64,000 nucleotides of DNA from Aquabacterium sp. (GCA_030654395.1 JAURXM010000111.1:18951-82950), one strand, 5' to 3'. Counted from the stretch's first letter, positions 38,954 through 52,159 are shown. Made by a program: numbers and translations. Notes: generated by a model not told the origin, from the sequence alone.

Positions 38954-39641
38954 GGTCTTGGTTTGGGATACCCCTGTGAGGGTCTTTCACTGGCTGCTGG
39001 TGCTTTGCTTTGCGGGCGCCTACCTCACGTCAGAGAGCGAGCGTTGGCGTTTGGTCCATGTCACATTGGGCTACACCATGGCGGGCTTGATCGGGTTTCG
39101 CGTGGTGTGGGGGCTGCTGGGCACACGCTATGCACGTTTCTCGCAGTTCGTGCGTGGGCCGTCTGCGGTGATGCGTTATGTGGCCACCTTGAAGCAAAGC
39201 CGCCCTGAGCATCACATGGGCCATAACCCGGCTGGTGCTTTGGCCATTGTGGCGCTGTTGAGCGTGGCGGCGGTCGTTGTCGCGACAGGCTGGGGCGCAT
39301 TCAATGACGTGGGCGGGGAAGCCTTCGAGGAGCTCCATGAAATCGCTGCCAACCTGATGTTGGGCATCGTGGGTGTGCACATGGCGGGCGTGCTGATCAG
39401 CAGCTGGAAGCACCGCGAGAACCTGATCGGCGCGATGGTCACAGGCAAGAAGACCGGGCAGCCTGAAGACGGTATCCGCAGCCATTGGCGCAGCGTCGCC
39501 GTCTTGATCTTGCTTGCGGTGGCCGCATTTTGGTGGCAGCAGTGGCAAAACGCACCCACTGAAGGCTATCCGGGCTCGGGCGGCACAGGTGCGGTGAGCA
39601 TGAAAGGCGCCAAGCATGACAGCGATCATGATGACGACTGA
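38925..39641 (+). CDS. Cytochrome b561, bacterial/Ni-hydrogenase type
   Basis: A 238-residue integral membrane cytochrome. Heme-b histidines are visible in WDTPVRVFHWLLVL and in the later helices (LHEIAANLMLGIVGVHMAGVLI). The C terminus is His/Asp-rich (KHDSDHDDD). The ATG at 38925 has AAGGAG 7 nt upstream and lies inside the end of the DHC gene. It likely oxidises quinol and reduces the DHC cytochrome. Confidence 0.92.
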   Translation: MSTPSTSPAKVLVWDTPVRVFHWLLVLCFAGAYLTSESERWRLVHVTLGYTMAGLIGFRVVWGLLGTRYARFSQFVRGPSAVMRYVATLKQSRPEHHMGHNPAGALAIVALLSVAAVVVATGWGAFNDVGGEAFEELHEIAANLMLGIVGVHMAGVLISSWKHRENLIGAMVTGKKTGQPEDGIRSHWRSVAVLILLAVAAFWWQQWQNAPTEGYPGSGGTGAVSMKGAKHDSDHDDD

Positions 39642-39664
39642 TCTCTAGGGGCATACTCACCACC

Positions 39665-40339
39665 ATGCGTATCTTGCTTGCTGAAGATGACTCCCTGCTC
39701 GGAGATGGCCTGCAGGCTGGTCTGCGCCAGCAGGGCTTCTTGGTTGACTGGGTGCGAGATGGCGAGGCCGCCGAGCGCGAACTGCGTGCACAGCCTTATG
39801 CGGCAGCCGTGCTCGATTTGGGTTTGCCTCTCAAGGATGGCCTTGATGTGCTGGCCGACATCCGCAAAGCGGGCGTGGCTATCCCGGTGCTGGTGTTGAC
39901 AGCCCGCGATGCCGTGCCCGATCGGGTGCGCGGCTTGGACTTGGGGGCCGATGACTACGTCATCAAACCCGTTGATCTGCAAGAGTTGGCTGCACGGCTG
40001 CGTGCACTGGTGCGCCGTGCGCATGGCCAGCCGCAGGAGAGTCTGAGCGCACAAGAGGTCTTGCTTGACCCTGCCGCACGCTCTGTCCACCACAAAGGCG
40101 CCCTCGTGGTGTTGTCGGGCCGCGAGTTTGACCTGCTGCATGCCTTGATGCTCAATGCCGGTCGTGTCCTGTCACGTGAACAGCTGGAGCAACACCTCTA
40201 CAGCTGGGGGCAGGAGGTAGAGAGCAACGCGGTTGAAGTCCACATTCACCATCTGCGCCGCAAGCTCGGCAACGCGTTGATCCAAACCGTGCGTGGGGTT
40301 GGCTACATCTTGTCGCGAGACAAGCCTGTCGCGCCATGA
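39665..40339 (+). CDS. OmpR-family response regulator (QseB/PmrA-like)
   Basis: A 224-residue regulator. The receiver has the acidic pair D8-D9, the phosphoacceptor D51 in VLDLGLP and K101 in IKPVD. A C-terminal winged helix follows (GREFDLLHALMLNAGRVLSREQLEQ, VEVHIHHLRRKLG). Its stop overlaps the kinase start by 4 nt. It forms an operon with the cytochrome genes, which it probably controls through the direct repeat at 37990. Confidence 0.95.
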   Translation: MRILLAEDDSLLGDGLQAGLRQQGFLVDWVRDGEAAERELRAQPYAAAVLDLGLPLKDGLDVLADIRKAGVAIPVLVLTARDAVPDRVRGLDLGADDYVIKPVDLQELAARLRALVRRAHGQPQESLSAQEVLLDPAARSVHHKGALVVLSGREFDLLHALMLNAGRVLSREQLEQHLYSWGQEVESNAVEVHIHHLRRKLGNALIQTVRGVGYILSRDKPVAP

Positions 40340-41691
40340 CGCAGCCCAAGTCCATACAAGGCCGATTGTTGCTGCTGGTGCTCGGTGCAGTGGTTGCTAT
40401 CTGGCTGGCTACGGCCGTGCTGACGTGGTTCGATGCGAGACACGAACTCGATGAATTGCTGGACAGCCATCTGGCTCAGGCGGCTTCTCTACTCGTTGTG
40501 CAACAGGCACGCGAGTTGGAGGAAGACGATCATGGCGTGGATGCGCCCACGCTGCATCGTTATGCGCCGCAGGTGGCCTTTCAGGTCTTTCATGAAGGGC
40601 GCCTGTCCATGCGCACGGCCAACGCACCCGTCACGCCCATGATGGATGCACAAGCACTTGCCCCCTCCGGGTTCAAAACTGTCCAGCTTGACGGCGTGGC
40701 GTGGCGGGTTTTTTCGACCTACGGCAGCAAGCACGATGTGCAGGTCTATGTGGGTGAGCGCATGGCGCCTCGCACCGCCATTTTGTGGGCTGTTTTGCGC
40801 AGCACGCTGTGGCCCATGCTCTTGGCTCTGCCATTGCTTGGTGTGGCGGTTTGGTGGGCCGTTCGACAAGGTCTGGCGCCACTGCGAGAGCTGGGTCGCT
40901 CGTTGGCCGAGCGTCAACCTCAGGCGCTGCAAGCCATGGTCATGCCCAGTGCCCCGTCCGAAATGACACCCATGCTGGATGCATTGAACGGCCTGTTCAC
41001 CCGCATTGAAACGCTGATGGAGTCAGAGCGCCGCTTCACGGCCGACGCCGCGCACGAGTTGCGCACACCCATTGCCGCTATCCGAACACAAGCCCAAGTG
41101 GCGCTGGGTGAGTCGGATGACGCCGCCCGTCGCCATGCTTTGCAAGCCACTTTGGCAGGATGTGACCGTGCCACGCGGCTGGTTGAGCAACTGTTGACAT
41201 TGTCTCGACTAGAGGCCGGCGCCCAGGCCAACGCCACGCAGATTGACCTGCTTGAACTGGTCCGCCGTGTGGTGGCCGATATCGCACCGCAAGCCATCGA
41301 CAAGCAACAGACCATCGAACTGGATGCCGCTGAGCGCTGTTTTATTGCCGGTGACGCCACCTTGCTGGCCGTGCTGATTCGCAATCTGGTCGATAACGCC
41401 ATCCGGTATAGCCCGCCGCAGGCCACCATCCAGATCGGTTTGGCTCAGGGCCAAGGTCACATCACCTTGACAGTCGACGACGCAGGCCCCGGCTTGAGCG
41501 AGGCTGATCTCCTGCGCCTTGGCACCCGGTTTTTTCGGGTTCTGGGCAGTGGGCAAGAGGGCAGTGGCTTGGGCTGGTCCATCATCAAGCGGATTGCCTC
41601 CGTGCAAGGCGCAACCGTTCGCGTCAGCCGCTCACTCAAGCTGGGTGGCTTGGCCGTCGAGGTCACGTGGCCTGTCACGCAGGGTACTTGA
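40336..41691 (+). CDS. Sensor histidine kinase
   Basis: A 451-residue two-span kinase (TM1 about residues 13-33, TM2 about 155-175) with a periplasmic domain between. A HAMP-like linker, the phosphoacceptor H240 in AAHELRTPIAAIR and an HATPase domain (LVDNAIRYSP, DDAGPGL, GSGLGWSIIKRI) follow. It resembles QseC/TctE-type kinases. The signal is unknown; redox state or a heme ligand is a guess from the cytochrome genes. Confidence 0.94.
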   Translation: MTQPKSIQGRLLLLVLGAVVAIWLATAVLTWFDARHELDELLDSHLAQAASLLVVQQARELEEDDHGVDAPTLHRYAPQVAFQVFHEGRLSMRTANAPVTPMMDAQALAPSGFKTVQLDGVAWRVFSTYGSKHDVQVYVGERMAPRTAILWAVLRSTLWPMLLALPLLGVAVWWAVRQGLAPLRELGRSLAERQPQALQAMVMPSAPSEMTPMLDALNGLFTRIETLMESERRFTADAAHELRTPIAAIRTQAQVALGESDDAARRHALQATLAGCDRATRLVEQLLTLSRLEAGAQANATQIDLLELVRRVVADIAPQAIDKQQTIELDAAERCFIAGDATLLAVLIRNLVDNAIRYSPPQATIQIGLAQGQGHITLTVDDAGPGLSEADLLRLGTRFFRVLGSGQEGSGLGWSIIKRIASVQGATVRVSRSLKLGGLAVEVTWPVTQGT

Positions 41692-41746
41692 CGGTACCAC
41701 CTGACGCTGGGAGAATGGCATTCTGAATTGGTACTTGCTGGTACCA
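41683..41746. repeat. Two near-identical 17-bp operator-like repeats upstream of the alpha/beta hydrolase
   Basis: GGTACTTGACGGTACCA (41683-41699) and GGTACTTGCTGGTACCA (41730-41746) differ at 2 positions and are 47 bp apart. Each contains an inverted GGTAC/GTACC pair. The second extends to a 7-6-7 inverted repeat (41728-41747). The first overlaps the kinase stop codon. They probably form a paired regulatory site for the next gene. Confidence 0.5.
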
Positions 41747-41779
41747 ATCTGCACTTTACAAAACTGAAGAGACCCCACC

Positions 41780-42775
41780 ATGCATGCAAACCCACTTTTC
41801 CTGCGCTTGAGCAGCTTGGCTGCGGCCTTCGCTGGTCTGACCTTGGCCACAATCACGCCCACGTCCTTGCACGCCCAGCCTGTCACCGTGGTTGACGCCA
41901 CCTTTGCGTGCCAGCAAACCACCTGTGACGCGGACTTGGTGCTGCCCACTCAAGTGCCTGGTGCACCCAAGCCACCTGTGATCATCATGGCGCACGGTTT
42001 TGGCCTTTTGAAGGATCACGGCTTGGCCCCGTTCGCCGATCGCTTCGTCAAAGCCGGTTTTGCTGTGGTGCGGTTTGATTACCGTGGATTTGGCAAAAGC
42101 GGTGGCGAGCCACGCCTCGTGGTCGACGGCAAGGCGCATGTCAAAGACTGGGTCGCAGCCATTGACGCCATCAGCAAACGCACCGACGTGGATGGTCAGC
42201 GCCTCGGTATCTGGGGCACCTCATACAGCGGTGGTCATGTCTTGGTGGCTGCTGCTGAGCGCCCAGACGTGGTCAAGGCCGTCAGCTCGCAGGTGCCTTT
42301 TGTGAACGGCATCTCCAGCAGCCTGAACTTTCCGATCAAGTATCAACCGCAGGCAGGCTTTTACGCCTTGCGTGATTTGACCCGTGGCAGCAAGGATGAA
42401 CCCCTGTATGTGCCCATCGTCGCCAAAGATGGTTTTGCCGCCTTGGTCTGTGACGAGTGTTTCGATGGCTATACCGCGATCCACCCCAATGGCTTGGGCA
42501 ATGACAACAAGGTGGCAGCACGGATCTTCATGACCCTGCCTTTTTACTTCCCAGGCAGCAGCGCGGCAGACGTCAAGGCGCCTACGCTCATGGTCGCCGC
42601 CGAGAACGACGGCCTGATCCCCATCTCCAAGGTGCGTGATGCAGCCAAGGCGCTCAAACATGGTGAATATGTTGAACTCAAGGGCGCGAACCACTTCTCG
42701 CCTTACACCGGCACCCTGTTTGAACAAGTGGTGAGCAAGCAAACCGCATTCTTCGTGCAGAACCTGATGCACTGA
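41780..42775 (+). CDS. Exported alpha/beta hydrolase
   Basis: A 331-residue protein with a signal peptide (cleavage near residue 34, SLHAQP). The fold shows IIMAHGFGLLKDHG (oxyanion region), the nucleophile S150 in TSYSGGH, the acid in ENDGLIP and the His in ANHFSPY. The canonical GxSxG has Ser in the first position. It resembles dienelactone-hydrolase/X-Pro-peptidase-like hydrolases, and its substrate is unknown. It is a single gene followed by a hairpin terminator. Confidence 0.9.
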   Translation: MHANPLFLRLSSLAAAFAGLTLATITPTSLHAQPVTVVDATFACQQTTCDADLVLPTQVPGAPKPPVIIMAHGFGLLKDHGLAPFADRFVKAGFAVVRFDYRGFGKSGGEPRLVVDGKAHVKDWVAAIDAISKRTDVDGQRLGIWGTSYSGGHVLVAAAERPDVVKAVSSQVPFVNGISSSLNFPIKYQPQAGFYALRDLTRGSKDEPLYVPIVAKDGFAALVCDECFDGYTAIHPNGLGNDNKVAARIFMTLPFYFPGSSAADVKAPTLMVAAENDGLIPISKVRDAAKALKHGEYVELKGANHFSPYTGTLFEQVVSKQTAFFVQNLMH

Positions 42776-42780
42776 TGCAA

Positions 42781-42829
42781 GCGGGGCCAAGGCAACGTAT
42801 CATGCTCGGTTGCCTTTTGTCTGCCCCGC
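42781..42829 (+). terminator. Nested hairpin between the hydrolase and uvrA
   Basis: The outer stem GCGGGGC/GCCCCGC (42781-42787 with 42823-42829) encloses an inner stem AAGGCAAC/GTTGCCTT (42789-42796 with 42809-42816) followed by TT. The inner part fits a terminator for the hydrolase. The outer arm reaches to 4 nt before the first candidate uvrA ATG. Confidence 0.6.
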
Positions 42830-42832
42830 CCG

Positions 42833-45814
<2,982 letters not shown>

Positions 45815-45820
45815 GCACGC

Positions 45821-47404
45821 TCAGGCCTTCATGAAACCCAAGTCATGGGTGGCACTGTCAAAAAGGTGGAGGTTCGGCAAGATGCCTGTGCCATCTGACT
45901 TCACTAGGATGTTGGCTGGCACACCCATCCATCGGCCTAGCGTGTAGGCCAGATGGTCGACGGATGTGGTCGGTAGCAATACCCCGTTCTGCAATTGATT
46001 GGGGCTGCTGAAAACACCCTGTGCATTGGCCGTGCTGTAGGTCGGGAAGGTGCCATAGACCTCGGTGCCATTGACAGCGCCGCCCATGACGAAGTGATGG
46101 CTGCCCCAACCGTGATCGGTGCCGTCCCCATTGCTGGTGAACGTGCGGCCGAACTCAGATGCCGTGAACGTCGTGACCTGTGAGCGCAGCGTGCCACCGG
46201 GCATGGCGCCCAATACGGTATCGAAGTAAGCCATGGCGTGGTTCAACTGCGCCATGCGTTCGCCGTGCTCGATGATCTGGTTGCTGTGGGTGTCAAAGCC
46301 GCCTAAATTCACCATGAAAAACTGCCGTGTCATGCCTAAGTTGGCTGTGCGATTGGTGTCAATCAAGCGGGCCACCATCTGCAGTTGAACCGCCAAGCTA
46401 TTGAGCTTCTGCGAGCCATCGACCGTGCTGGTGAATTTCAATAAAGGGTCCAGTGACGGGTTGACAACGCCAACAGAACTCCAAGGCGCCGTGCCCAGTG
46501 GCGCCAAATTGGTGCTGATCAGGTCGCTGGCTTGCAAGGCACGTTGCACTATTTTTTGGTGGTCTGCCGTGAACTTGTCCGGCGCTGCCACGGTGGTGCT
46601 ACCGTCAACTTTGAGCTTGCCCATGATCGCGGCGGCTGCACTGTGCAGACGTACGCTACCGTAAATCGTGTTGCCACTGCCCAAGGTTTGGATGCTGCTG
46701 CCTGTGCTTTGGTAGGGCATGACCTCGCGACCTGACACCCAGACGGATGCGCCAGCCTGTGTCATGCAAGTGAACGAGCGTTGAATCCGCTCTGCATCGG
46801 CCGAATTGCGTCCTGCCCCATTGCCTGACTTCAGCACATCACCCATCAGCCCCGCCCAGCCCGCACCTGCGCCTTCAGGCTTGAAAGATTGCCACGTTGA
46901 TGTTTGATCGTTGTGCGAGTACAGCTTGGCCGGTTTGCTCATTCGGGCATCTGCTACATCGGCTTTGCTGGTCGGTCTGGTCAGTGGCCCCACATTGGCG
47001 ACCACAGCGACACGGCCATCCTGATGCAACTGCTGCACCTGCTTCAATGCAGGATGTATTGCAAACTGCCGCCCGCTGTGCACGCTGCGCCCTGCGTGGC
47101 TTATAGGCAGGACGCCACCCACTTGTCCTGATGGTAACAAGGCGATGGATGTGAGCGCGGGGTCCGTCGGTTTGCGCTGTGCTTCGTAATGCCCCCATGA
47201 TGCACTGTCAGTGGCCAGCACGGTGTTGAACGCATCGTTGCCACCAGCCAGGAAGATACATACCACGGCCTTGTAGCCGCCACTGGTACTTTGCGCTGCT
47301 GCTTGTGTGATGGCGCTCAGGTTCAGCCCGATGGGTGCAGCCACCCCCATAGAGGTCATGGCGGCAGCTTGCCGCATGAAGGCACGTCGACTGGCTTGGT
47401 TCAT
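45821..47404 (-). CDS. DUF1501 family exported protein with Tat signal
   Basis: A 527-residue protein with a twin-arginine signal (SRRAFMRQAAAMTSMGVAAP). The body matches DUF1501 (VCIFLAGGNDAFNTV near the N terminus, then FMVNLGGFDTHSNQ and ASEFGRTFTSNGDGTDHGWGSH), a family related to alkaline-phosphatase/sulfatase-like folds. Its start follows the DUF1800 stop by 10 bp, so the two form an operon. The biochemical role is not known. Confidence 0.92.
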   Translation of the reverse strand: MNQASRRAFMRQAAAMTSMGVAAPIGLNLSAITQAAAQSTSGGYKAVVCIFLAGGNDAFNTVLATDSASWGHYEAQRKPTDPALTSIALLPSGQVGGVLPISHAGRSVHSGRQFAIHPALKQVQQLHQDGRVAVVANVGPLTRPTSKADVADARMSKPAKLYSHNDQTSTWQSFKPEGAGAGWAGLMGDVLKSGNGAGRNSADAERIQRSFTCMTQAGASVWVSGREVMPYQSTGSSIQTLGSGNTIYGSVRLHSAAAAIMGKLKVDGSTTVAAPDKFTADHQKIVQRALQASDLISTNLAPLGTAPWSSVGVVNPSLDPLLKFTSTVDGSQKLNSLAVQLQMVARLIDTNRTANLGMTRQFFMVNLGGFDTHSNQIIEHGERMAQLNHAMAYFDTVLGAMPGGTLRSQVTTFTASEFGRTFTSNGDGTDHGWGSHHFVMGGAVNGTEVYGTFPTYSTANAQGVFSSPNQLQNGVLLPTTSVDHLAYTLGRWMGVPANILVKSDGTGILPNLHLFDSATHDLGFMKA

Positions 47405-47414
47405 TCAGCCGTCC

Positions 47415-49184
47415 TCACTGTTGGATGTTGAAGCTGGGTGACAGCGCCACCAGCAAGATGGCCGCTTGGATGCGCTGCTTGCGCTGCGTGGCATTGGTCG
47501 CAGGCATCGCCTCGATCGCCGCTTTGGCCTCTAGCCGGACGTCATCGGGTAACGCATGCCCCAACAAAGCATCTGAAACCGATTGAAGCAAGGCCGCCGG
47601 TGATGTTGCATTGCTGTTCCACTGAGACACATCAAATTGAACGTCAAATTGTCTGCGGGTGTTGTCCCAACCCCAGCCTTGGGCCAAGACGCCACTGATG
47701 AAATTGGCATAGCCCAACACCGATGTCTCGTTGGTGATTTGCATTTCTGGTGCCACCAGGCCTGCGTCAGCGATTTGGCCTTGTGGTGGTTGGTAGCCGG
47801 GCCTGAAGAAGTTAAACACAGAGGGCGCGCGCATGGGCGTTTGCCCTAGTGCCGTACCAGCATCACCTGTGTCTGCGGCCAGTAAAAATGGGGTCGTGCC
47901 ATTGGCCAAGCCACTTGCGTAGCGAGCGCTGGTGTGCGGGATGCTGCGCAACAGGTGTGTCAGCCTCAATACCGGTTCACGCAACTTGCCATAGCTGTCC
48001 ATGGTGTCGCTGCTGGGGTGGCGTGCTTCATCGTGCAAAAGGATGGCCTTGACGACCTCCCTTAAATTGCCACGGTTGGCCCGAAACACATGGGTGATGT
48101 CTGCCACATACGTGTCGCTGGGGTTGCTGGTCACCAAACGTTGGATCAATTGTTTGCTGATAAAAGGGGCTGTATTGGGATGCTCAGCTAAGCGATCCAG
48201 CGTGGCCTTGAGATCGCTTGTTTGCTTGGCTTTTTTCATGTCCCCAGTCGCTTGCGCAGACAGCATGGGGATCGTGATCCCCAAGAAATTGATCTCGGTG
48301 ACCGTGTGCTCTGCTTCATACGCACTCATGTTGTCCACGTCTTGGGTGGTCGCTCTGCATTCTGTGCTGCGCCAAAAACACTTCCACCAATCAACGGCAG
48401 ATTGAGCAGAGGGCCAGTTCCAGCTGAACCCGGTGAACACCTTAGCGACGCCCGATATATCACTGGCCGTATAGGTCTCCACAGGCAAGCCGTTCACTGT
48501 CTTCGGCTTGGCACTGTCATCGAGCTCATACAAGCCGATAGAGAACAGCTGCATGACTTCGCGCGCAAAGTTCTCATCCGGTACACGGCCCGATGCCAAG
48601 TCCTCCTTGCGGTTGGCCAAGTGCGATAAGTATTGGCCCATGGCCGGGTGCATGGCGACCGCCTCAAGCAGATCGCGGTAGCTGCCATCGGCCTTGTTGG
48701 TCAGCATGTCCAGATAACTGGCCACCGTCCGGCCATTGTCGACCGTCATGGTTGACACCACAAAAATCTCTGACAAGGCAAAGGCCACACGTTGTCGCAG
48801 TTGGGCCGGGTCCTTGATCGCGTGTGTCCACCAGCTGTAGTTGACGTGATCGCCGTTGATGGACGTTGAGCCCATCGCGGCGGCTGAATCTTCAGCCATC
48901 TTGAGATGCGATGTCTGCAGGTGCAACTTAAACTGCTCATCAATCCAGTTGTCGTAGCCGATTTGATTGAGCCTGGCGATGTCCTCACTGGATGGGCCCA
49001 TGCTCGCTTGAGTCAGGAAGCGGTAGGCATCGTCACTGTCAGCAGGGACCATGCCTGCGCTGACCACCAGATCAGCATCTTTAGGCAAGGCGCTGTCACT
49101 ACCGCCACCACCGCCGCATGAGGCCAGTAGGATGGTTGCGCACAAGGCAAGTGCTTTAAGTCGGTGGCAAGAGGCTGATGGCAT
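47415..49184 (-). CDS. DUF1800 family exported lipoprotein
   Basis: A 589-residue protein starting at the ATG at 49184. The lipobox ILLASCGGGGG indicates a lipoprotein, and an in-frame ATG at 49259 would bury that signal. DUF1800 features include the opening DDAYRFLTQASMGPS, WWTHAIKDPAQLRQRVAFALSEI, NFAREVMQLFSIGLYELD and FNFFRPGYQPPQG. DUF1800 and DUF1501 genes are commonly paired, as here. Function is unknown. Confidence 0.9.
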   Translation of the reverse strand: MPSASCHRLKALALCATILLASCGGGGGSDSALPKDADLVVSAGMVPADSDDAYRFLTQASMGPSSEDIARLNQIGYDNWIDEQFKLHLQTSHLKMAEDSAAAMGSTSINGDHVNYSWWTHAIKDPAQLRQRVAFALSEIFVVSTMTVDNGRTVASYLDMLTNKADGSYRDLLEAVAMHPAMGQYLSHLANRKEDLASGRVPDENFAREVMQLFSIGLYELDDSAKPKTVNGLPVETYTASDISGVAKVFTGFSWNWPSAQSAVDWWKCFWRSTECRATTQDVDNMSAYEAEHTVTEINFLGITIPMLSAQATGDMKKAKQTSDLKATLDRLAEHPNTAPFISKQLIQRLVTSNPSDTYVADITHVFRANRGNLREVVKAILLHDEARHPSSDTMDSYGKLREPVLRLTHLLRSIPHTSARYASGLANGTTPFLLAADTGDAGTALGQTPMRAPSVFNFFRPGYQPPQGQIADAGLVAPEMQITNETSVLGYANFISGVLAQGWGWDNTRRQFDVQFDVSQWNSNATSPAALLQSVSDALLGHALPDDVRLEAKAAIEAMPATNATQRKQRIQAAILLVALSPSFNIQQ

Positions 49185-49348
49185 GATCGAGAACGGTGGG
49201 TGTCCGGTCAGGCCTTGCCTTTGCACGTGCAGGCTGGCCCCTGATCTGCAGAGTGCCATGAAGCACTCAAGTCAATGGGTGCCAACTTGTCTTGTTTGTA
49301 AGCAGTCGAAACGGGCGCGCAACACGCTCGTGCTTGTTGCGACTTATG

Positions 49349-52159
49349 TCACAGCAAAGGTGCCAAGGCACGTTCCGCGTCGACTTGGCTTAGCTCAACC
49401 CGAGCAGCCCAATCAGCCACTTGGTCACCCGATATCTTGCCCACGTTGAAGTAAGCAGCCTCTGGGTGCGCCATGTAGAAGCCACTCACACTGGCGGCTG
49501 GCATCATGGCCAAGCTCTCGGTCAGCAGCATGTTGACCTCGCCAGCGTCCAGCACCCTGAACATCTCACGCTTGACTGTGTGATCAGGGCAAGCCGGGTA
49601 ACCTGGGGCAGGGCGGATGCCACTGTATTGCTCTTTGATCAACGCGGCCTTGTCTAGGCTCTCTTGCGCGGCATAGCCCCACAGGTCTTTGCGAACACGC
49701 TCATGCAGGCATTCAGCAAAAGCCTCAGCCAAGCGGTCCGCCAAGGCCTTGAGCATGATGGCCGAGTAATCATCATGCTGGGCGATGAACTCGGCCTCCT
49801 TCTTCTCAATATTCAAGCCGCCTGTGACCGCAAACATGCCGATGTAATCTGGCTTGACGCCCTGCGGCGCAATGAAGTCAGCCAAGGAGCGGTTGGGCCG
49901 TTTGACACCGTCCACCACAGGGCGTTCGGTCTGCATGCGCAGCGGGTTCCATGTCATCAGGACTTCGCTGCGCGTCTCGTCACGGTAGATCTCAATGGTG
50001 TCGTCGTTGACCGTATTGGCAGGATACAAACCGATCACACCATTGGCCGTCAGCCAGCGGCCTTCTATGATTTTCTTGAGCATGGCCTGCGCATCCGCGT
50101 AGACCTTCGTCGCCTCAACACCCACCACGGCATCACTCAAGATAGCAGGGAAGGGGCCAGCCAAATCCCAAGTCTGGAAGAAGGGTGCCCAGTCAATGTA
50201 AAGCGCCAGTTCAGCCAAGTCGTAGTTCTTGAACACACGTCGGCCCAACACCTTGGGGGTTTGGGGCGTGTAGCTCGTCAAGTTGACTTGCGCCTTGTTT
50301 TTGCGCGCCTCGGCCAAGGTCACCATGGGCGTGGCCTTTTTGTTGGCGTGCTGCAAGCGCACCTTGTCGTAATCGGCTTGCAGCTCAGCGATGTAGGCCA
50401 CTTGACGCTCGGGGCTCAGTAACTCTGAGCACACACCCACGGCGCGTGACGCATCCGGCACATACACCACAGGGCCTGTGAAATGAGGCGATATCTTCAC
50501 GGCGGTATGCACACGGCTGCACGTCGCGCCGCCAATCAACAAGGGAGTTTGGCGCGACTTGAAGTAGGGATCGCGCTCCATCTCAGCGGCCACATACTGC
50601 ATCTCTTCAAGGCTAGGTGTGATCAGGCCAGACAAGCCGATGATGTCCGCGTTGACCTCTTTGGCCTTGTCCAAAATATCCTTGCAGGCGACCATCACGC
50701 CCATGTTGACCACTTCAAAGTTGTTGCACTGCAAGACCACGGTCACGATGTTCTTGCCGATGTCGTGCACATCGCCCTTGACGGTGGCGATCACGATCTT
50801 GCCCTTGGCCGTCACATCGCTGCCAGCCAACTCAAGCAGGCGCTTTTCTTCTTCGATATAGGGCAGCAGGTGGGCCACGGCTTGCTTCATCACCCGTGCC
50901 GACTTCACCACCTGGGGCAGGAACATTTTGCCCGCGCCAAACCGGTCGCCGACAATGTTCATGCCGTTCATCAGTGGGCCTTCAATCACATGCAAAGGGC
51001 GACCGCCAGTGGCCTTGATTTTTTGCCAAGCCTCTTCCGTGTCTGCCACGATGAAGTCTGTGATGCCGTGCACCAAAGCGTGGCTCAAGCGTGTTTCAAC
51101 GGACTCAGGCTCATCGACTGTGCCGCGCCATGCGAGCTTGGCCGTGTCGTCCTTGGCCGATCCCTTGACTTGTTCCGCGATGGCCAGCAGCCGCTCGGTC
51201 GGTGTCAGGCTGGTGTCTTCGCCTTCTTTGAAAACAGACTGCCGATTGAGCACAATGTCTTCAACCAGTTCGCGCAAGTTGGCGTCCAAATCGTCGTACA
51301 CACCGACCATGCCAGCGTTGACAATGCCCATGTCCATGCCCGCTTGAATCGCGTGGTACAGGAACACCGTGTGGATGGCTTCGCGCACAGGCTCGTTGCC
51401 ACGGAAGCTGAATGACACGTTCGACACGCCGCCAGACACCTTGGCGCCAGGCAAGTTTTGCTTGATCCAGCGTGTGGCATTGATGAAGTCGACGGCATAG
51501 TTGTCGTGCTCTTCAATGCCCGTGGCGATTGCGAAAATATTGGGGTCGAAGACGATGTCTTCTGGCGCAAAGCCCACCTCGTCGACCAGTATGCGGTACG
51601 CGCGCTCGCAGATTTCTGTCTTGCGTGCGTAGGTGTCGGCTTGCCCCTTTTCATCGAACGCCATGACCACGGCAGCCGCGCCATAGCGCTTGACCAAATT
51701 GGCTTGGTGCTTGAAGTTGGCCTCGCCCTCTTTCAGTGAGATGGAGTTGACGATGCCTTTACCTTGAACGCACCTCAAGCCCGCCTCAATCACATCCCAC
51801 TTGGATGAGTCGATCATGATGGGCACGCGAGCGATCTCGGGCTCACCGGCGATCAAGTTCAAAAAACGCACCATCGCGGCCTTGCTGTCGAGCATGGCCT
51901 CATCCATGTTGATGTCGATGATCTGTGCGCCGTTCTCAACCTGCTGGCGGGCAACGGACAAGGCGTCCTCAAACCGCCCCTCTAAAATCATCCTCGCAAA
52001 CGCTTTGGAGCCGGTCACATTCGTGCGTTCACCCACGTTCACAAACAGCGAGCGGCGGTCAATGTTCACGGGCTCCAAGCCAGACAGGCGCATCGGCGCC
52101 TCGGCGATGGGGGAGGGTAGATCAGGGTTTGTGCGTGCGTGCTCGGTCATGGGCGCCAT
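49349..52159 (-). CDS. metH: Cobalamin-dependent methionine synthase, pterin/B12/activation part
   Basis: A 936-residue protein beginning directly at the methyltetrahydrofolate-binding domain ([19 protein letters not shown]). The cobalamin cap and binding domains follow, with the ligand H465 in DVHDIGKN, and the AdoMet reactivation domain is C-terminal ([15 protein letters not shown]). The N-terminal homocysteine-binding domain with its zinc cysteines, present in E. coli MetH, is absent. In many beta-proteobacteria it is a separate gene; it is not in this window. The other start is ATG at 52150. Confidence 0.93.
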   Translation of the reverse strand: MAPMTEHARTNPDLPSPIAEAPMRLSGLEPVNIDRRSLFVNVGERTNVTGSKAFARMILEGRFEDALSVARQQVENGAQIIDINMDEAMLDSKAAMVRFLNLIAGEPEIARVPIMIDSSKWDVIEAGLRCVQGKGIVNSISLKEGEANFKHQANLVKRYGAAAVVMAFDEKGQADTYARKTEICERAYRILVDEVGFAPEDIVFDPNIFAIATGIEEHDNYAVDFINATRWIKQNLPGAKVSGGVSNVSFSFRGNEPVREAIHTVFLYHAIQAGMDMGIVNAGMVGVYDDLDANLRELVEDIVLNRQSVFKEGEDTSLTPTERLLAIAEQVKGSAKDDTAKLAWRGTVDEPESVETRLSHALVHGITDFIVADTEEAWQKIKATGGRPLHVIEGPLMNGMNIVGDRFGAGKMFLPQVVKSARVMKQAVAHLLPYIEEEKRLLELAGSDVTAKGKIVIATVKGDVHDIGKNIVTVVLQCNNFEVVNMGVMVACKDILDKAKEVNADIIGLSGLITPSLEEMQYVAAEMERDPYFKSRQTPLLIGGATCSRVHTAVKISPHFTGPVVYVPDASRAVGVCSELLSPERQVAYIAELQADYDKVRLQHANKKATPMVTLAEARKNKAQVNLTSYTPQTPKVLGRRVFKNYDLAELALYIDWAPFFQTWDLAGPFPAILSDAVVGVEATKVYADAQAMLKKIIEGRWLTANGVIGLYPANTVNDDTIEIYRDETRSEVLMTWNPLRMQTERPVVDGVKRPNRSLADFIAPQGVKPDYIGMFAVTGGLNIEKKEAEFIAQHDDYSAIMLKALADRLAEAFAECLHERVRKDLWGYAAQESLDKAALIKEQYSGIRPAPGYPACPDHTVKREMFRVLDAGEVNMLLTESLAMMPAASVSGFYMAHPEAAYFNVGKISGDQVADWAARVELSQVDAERALAPLL

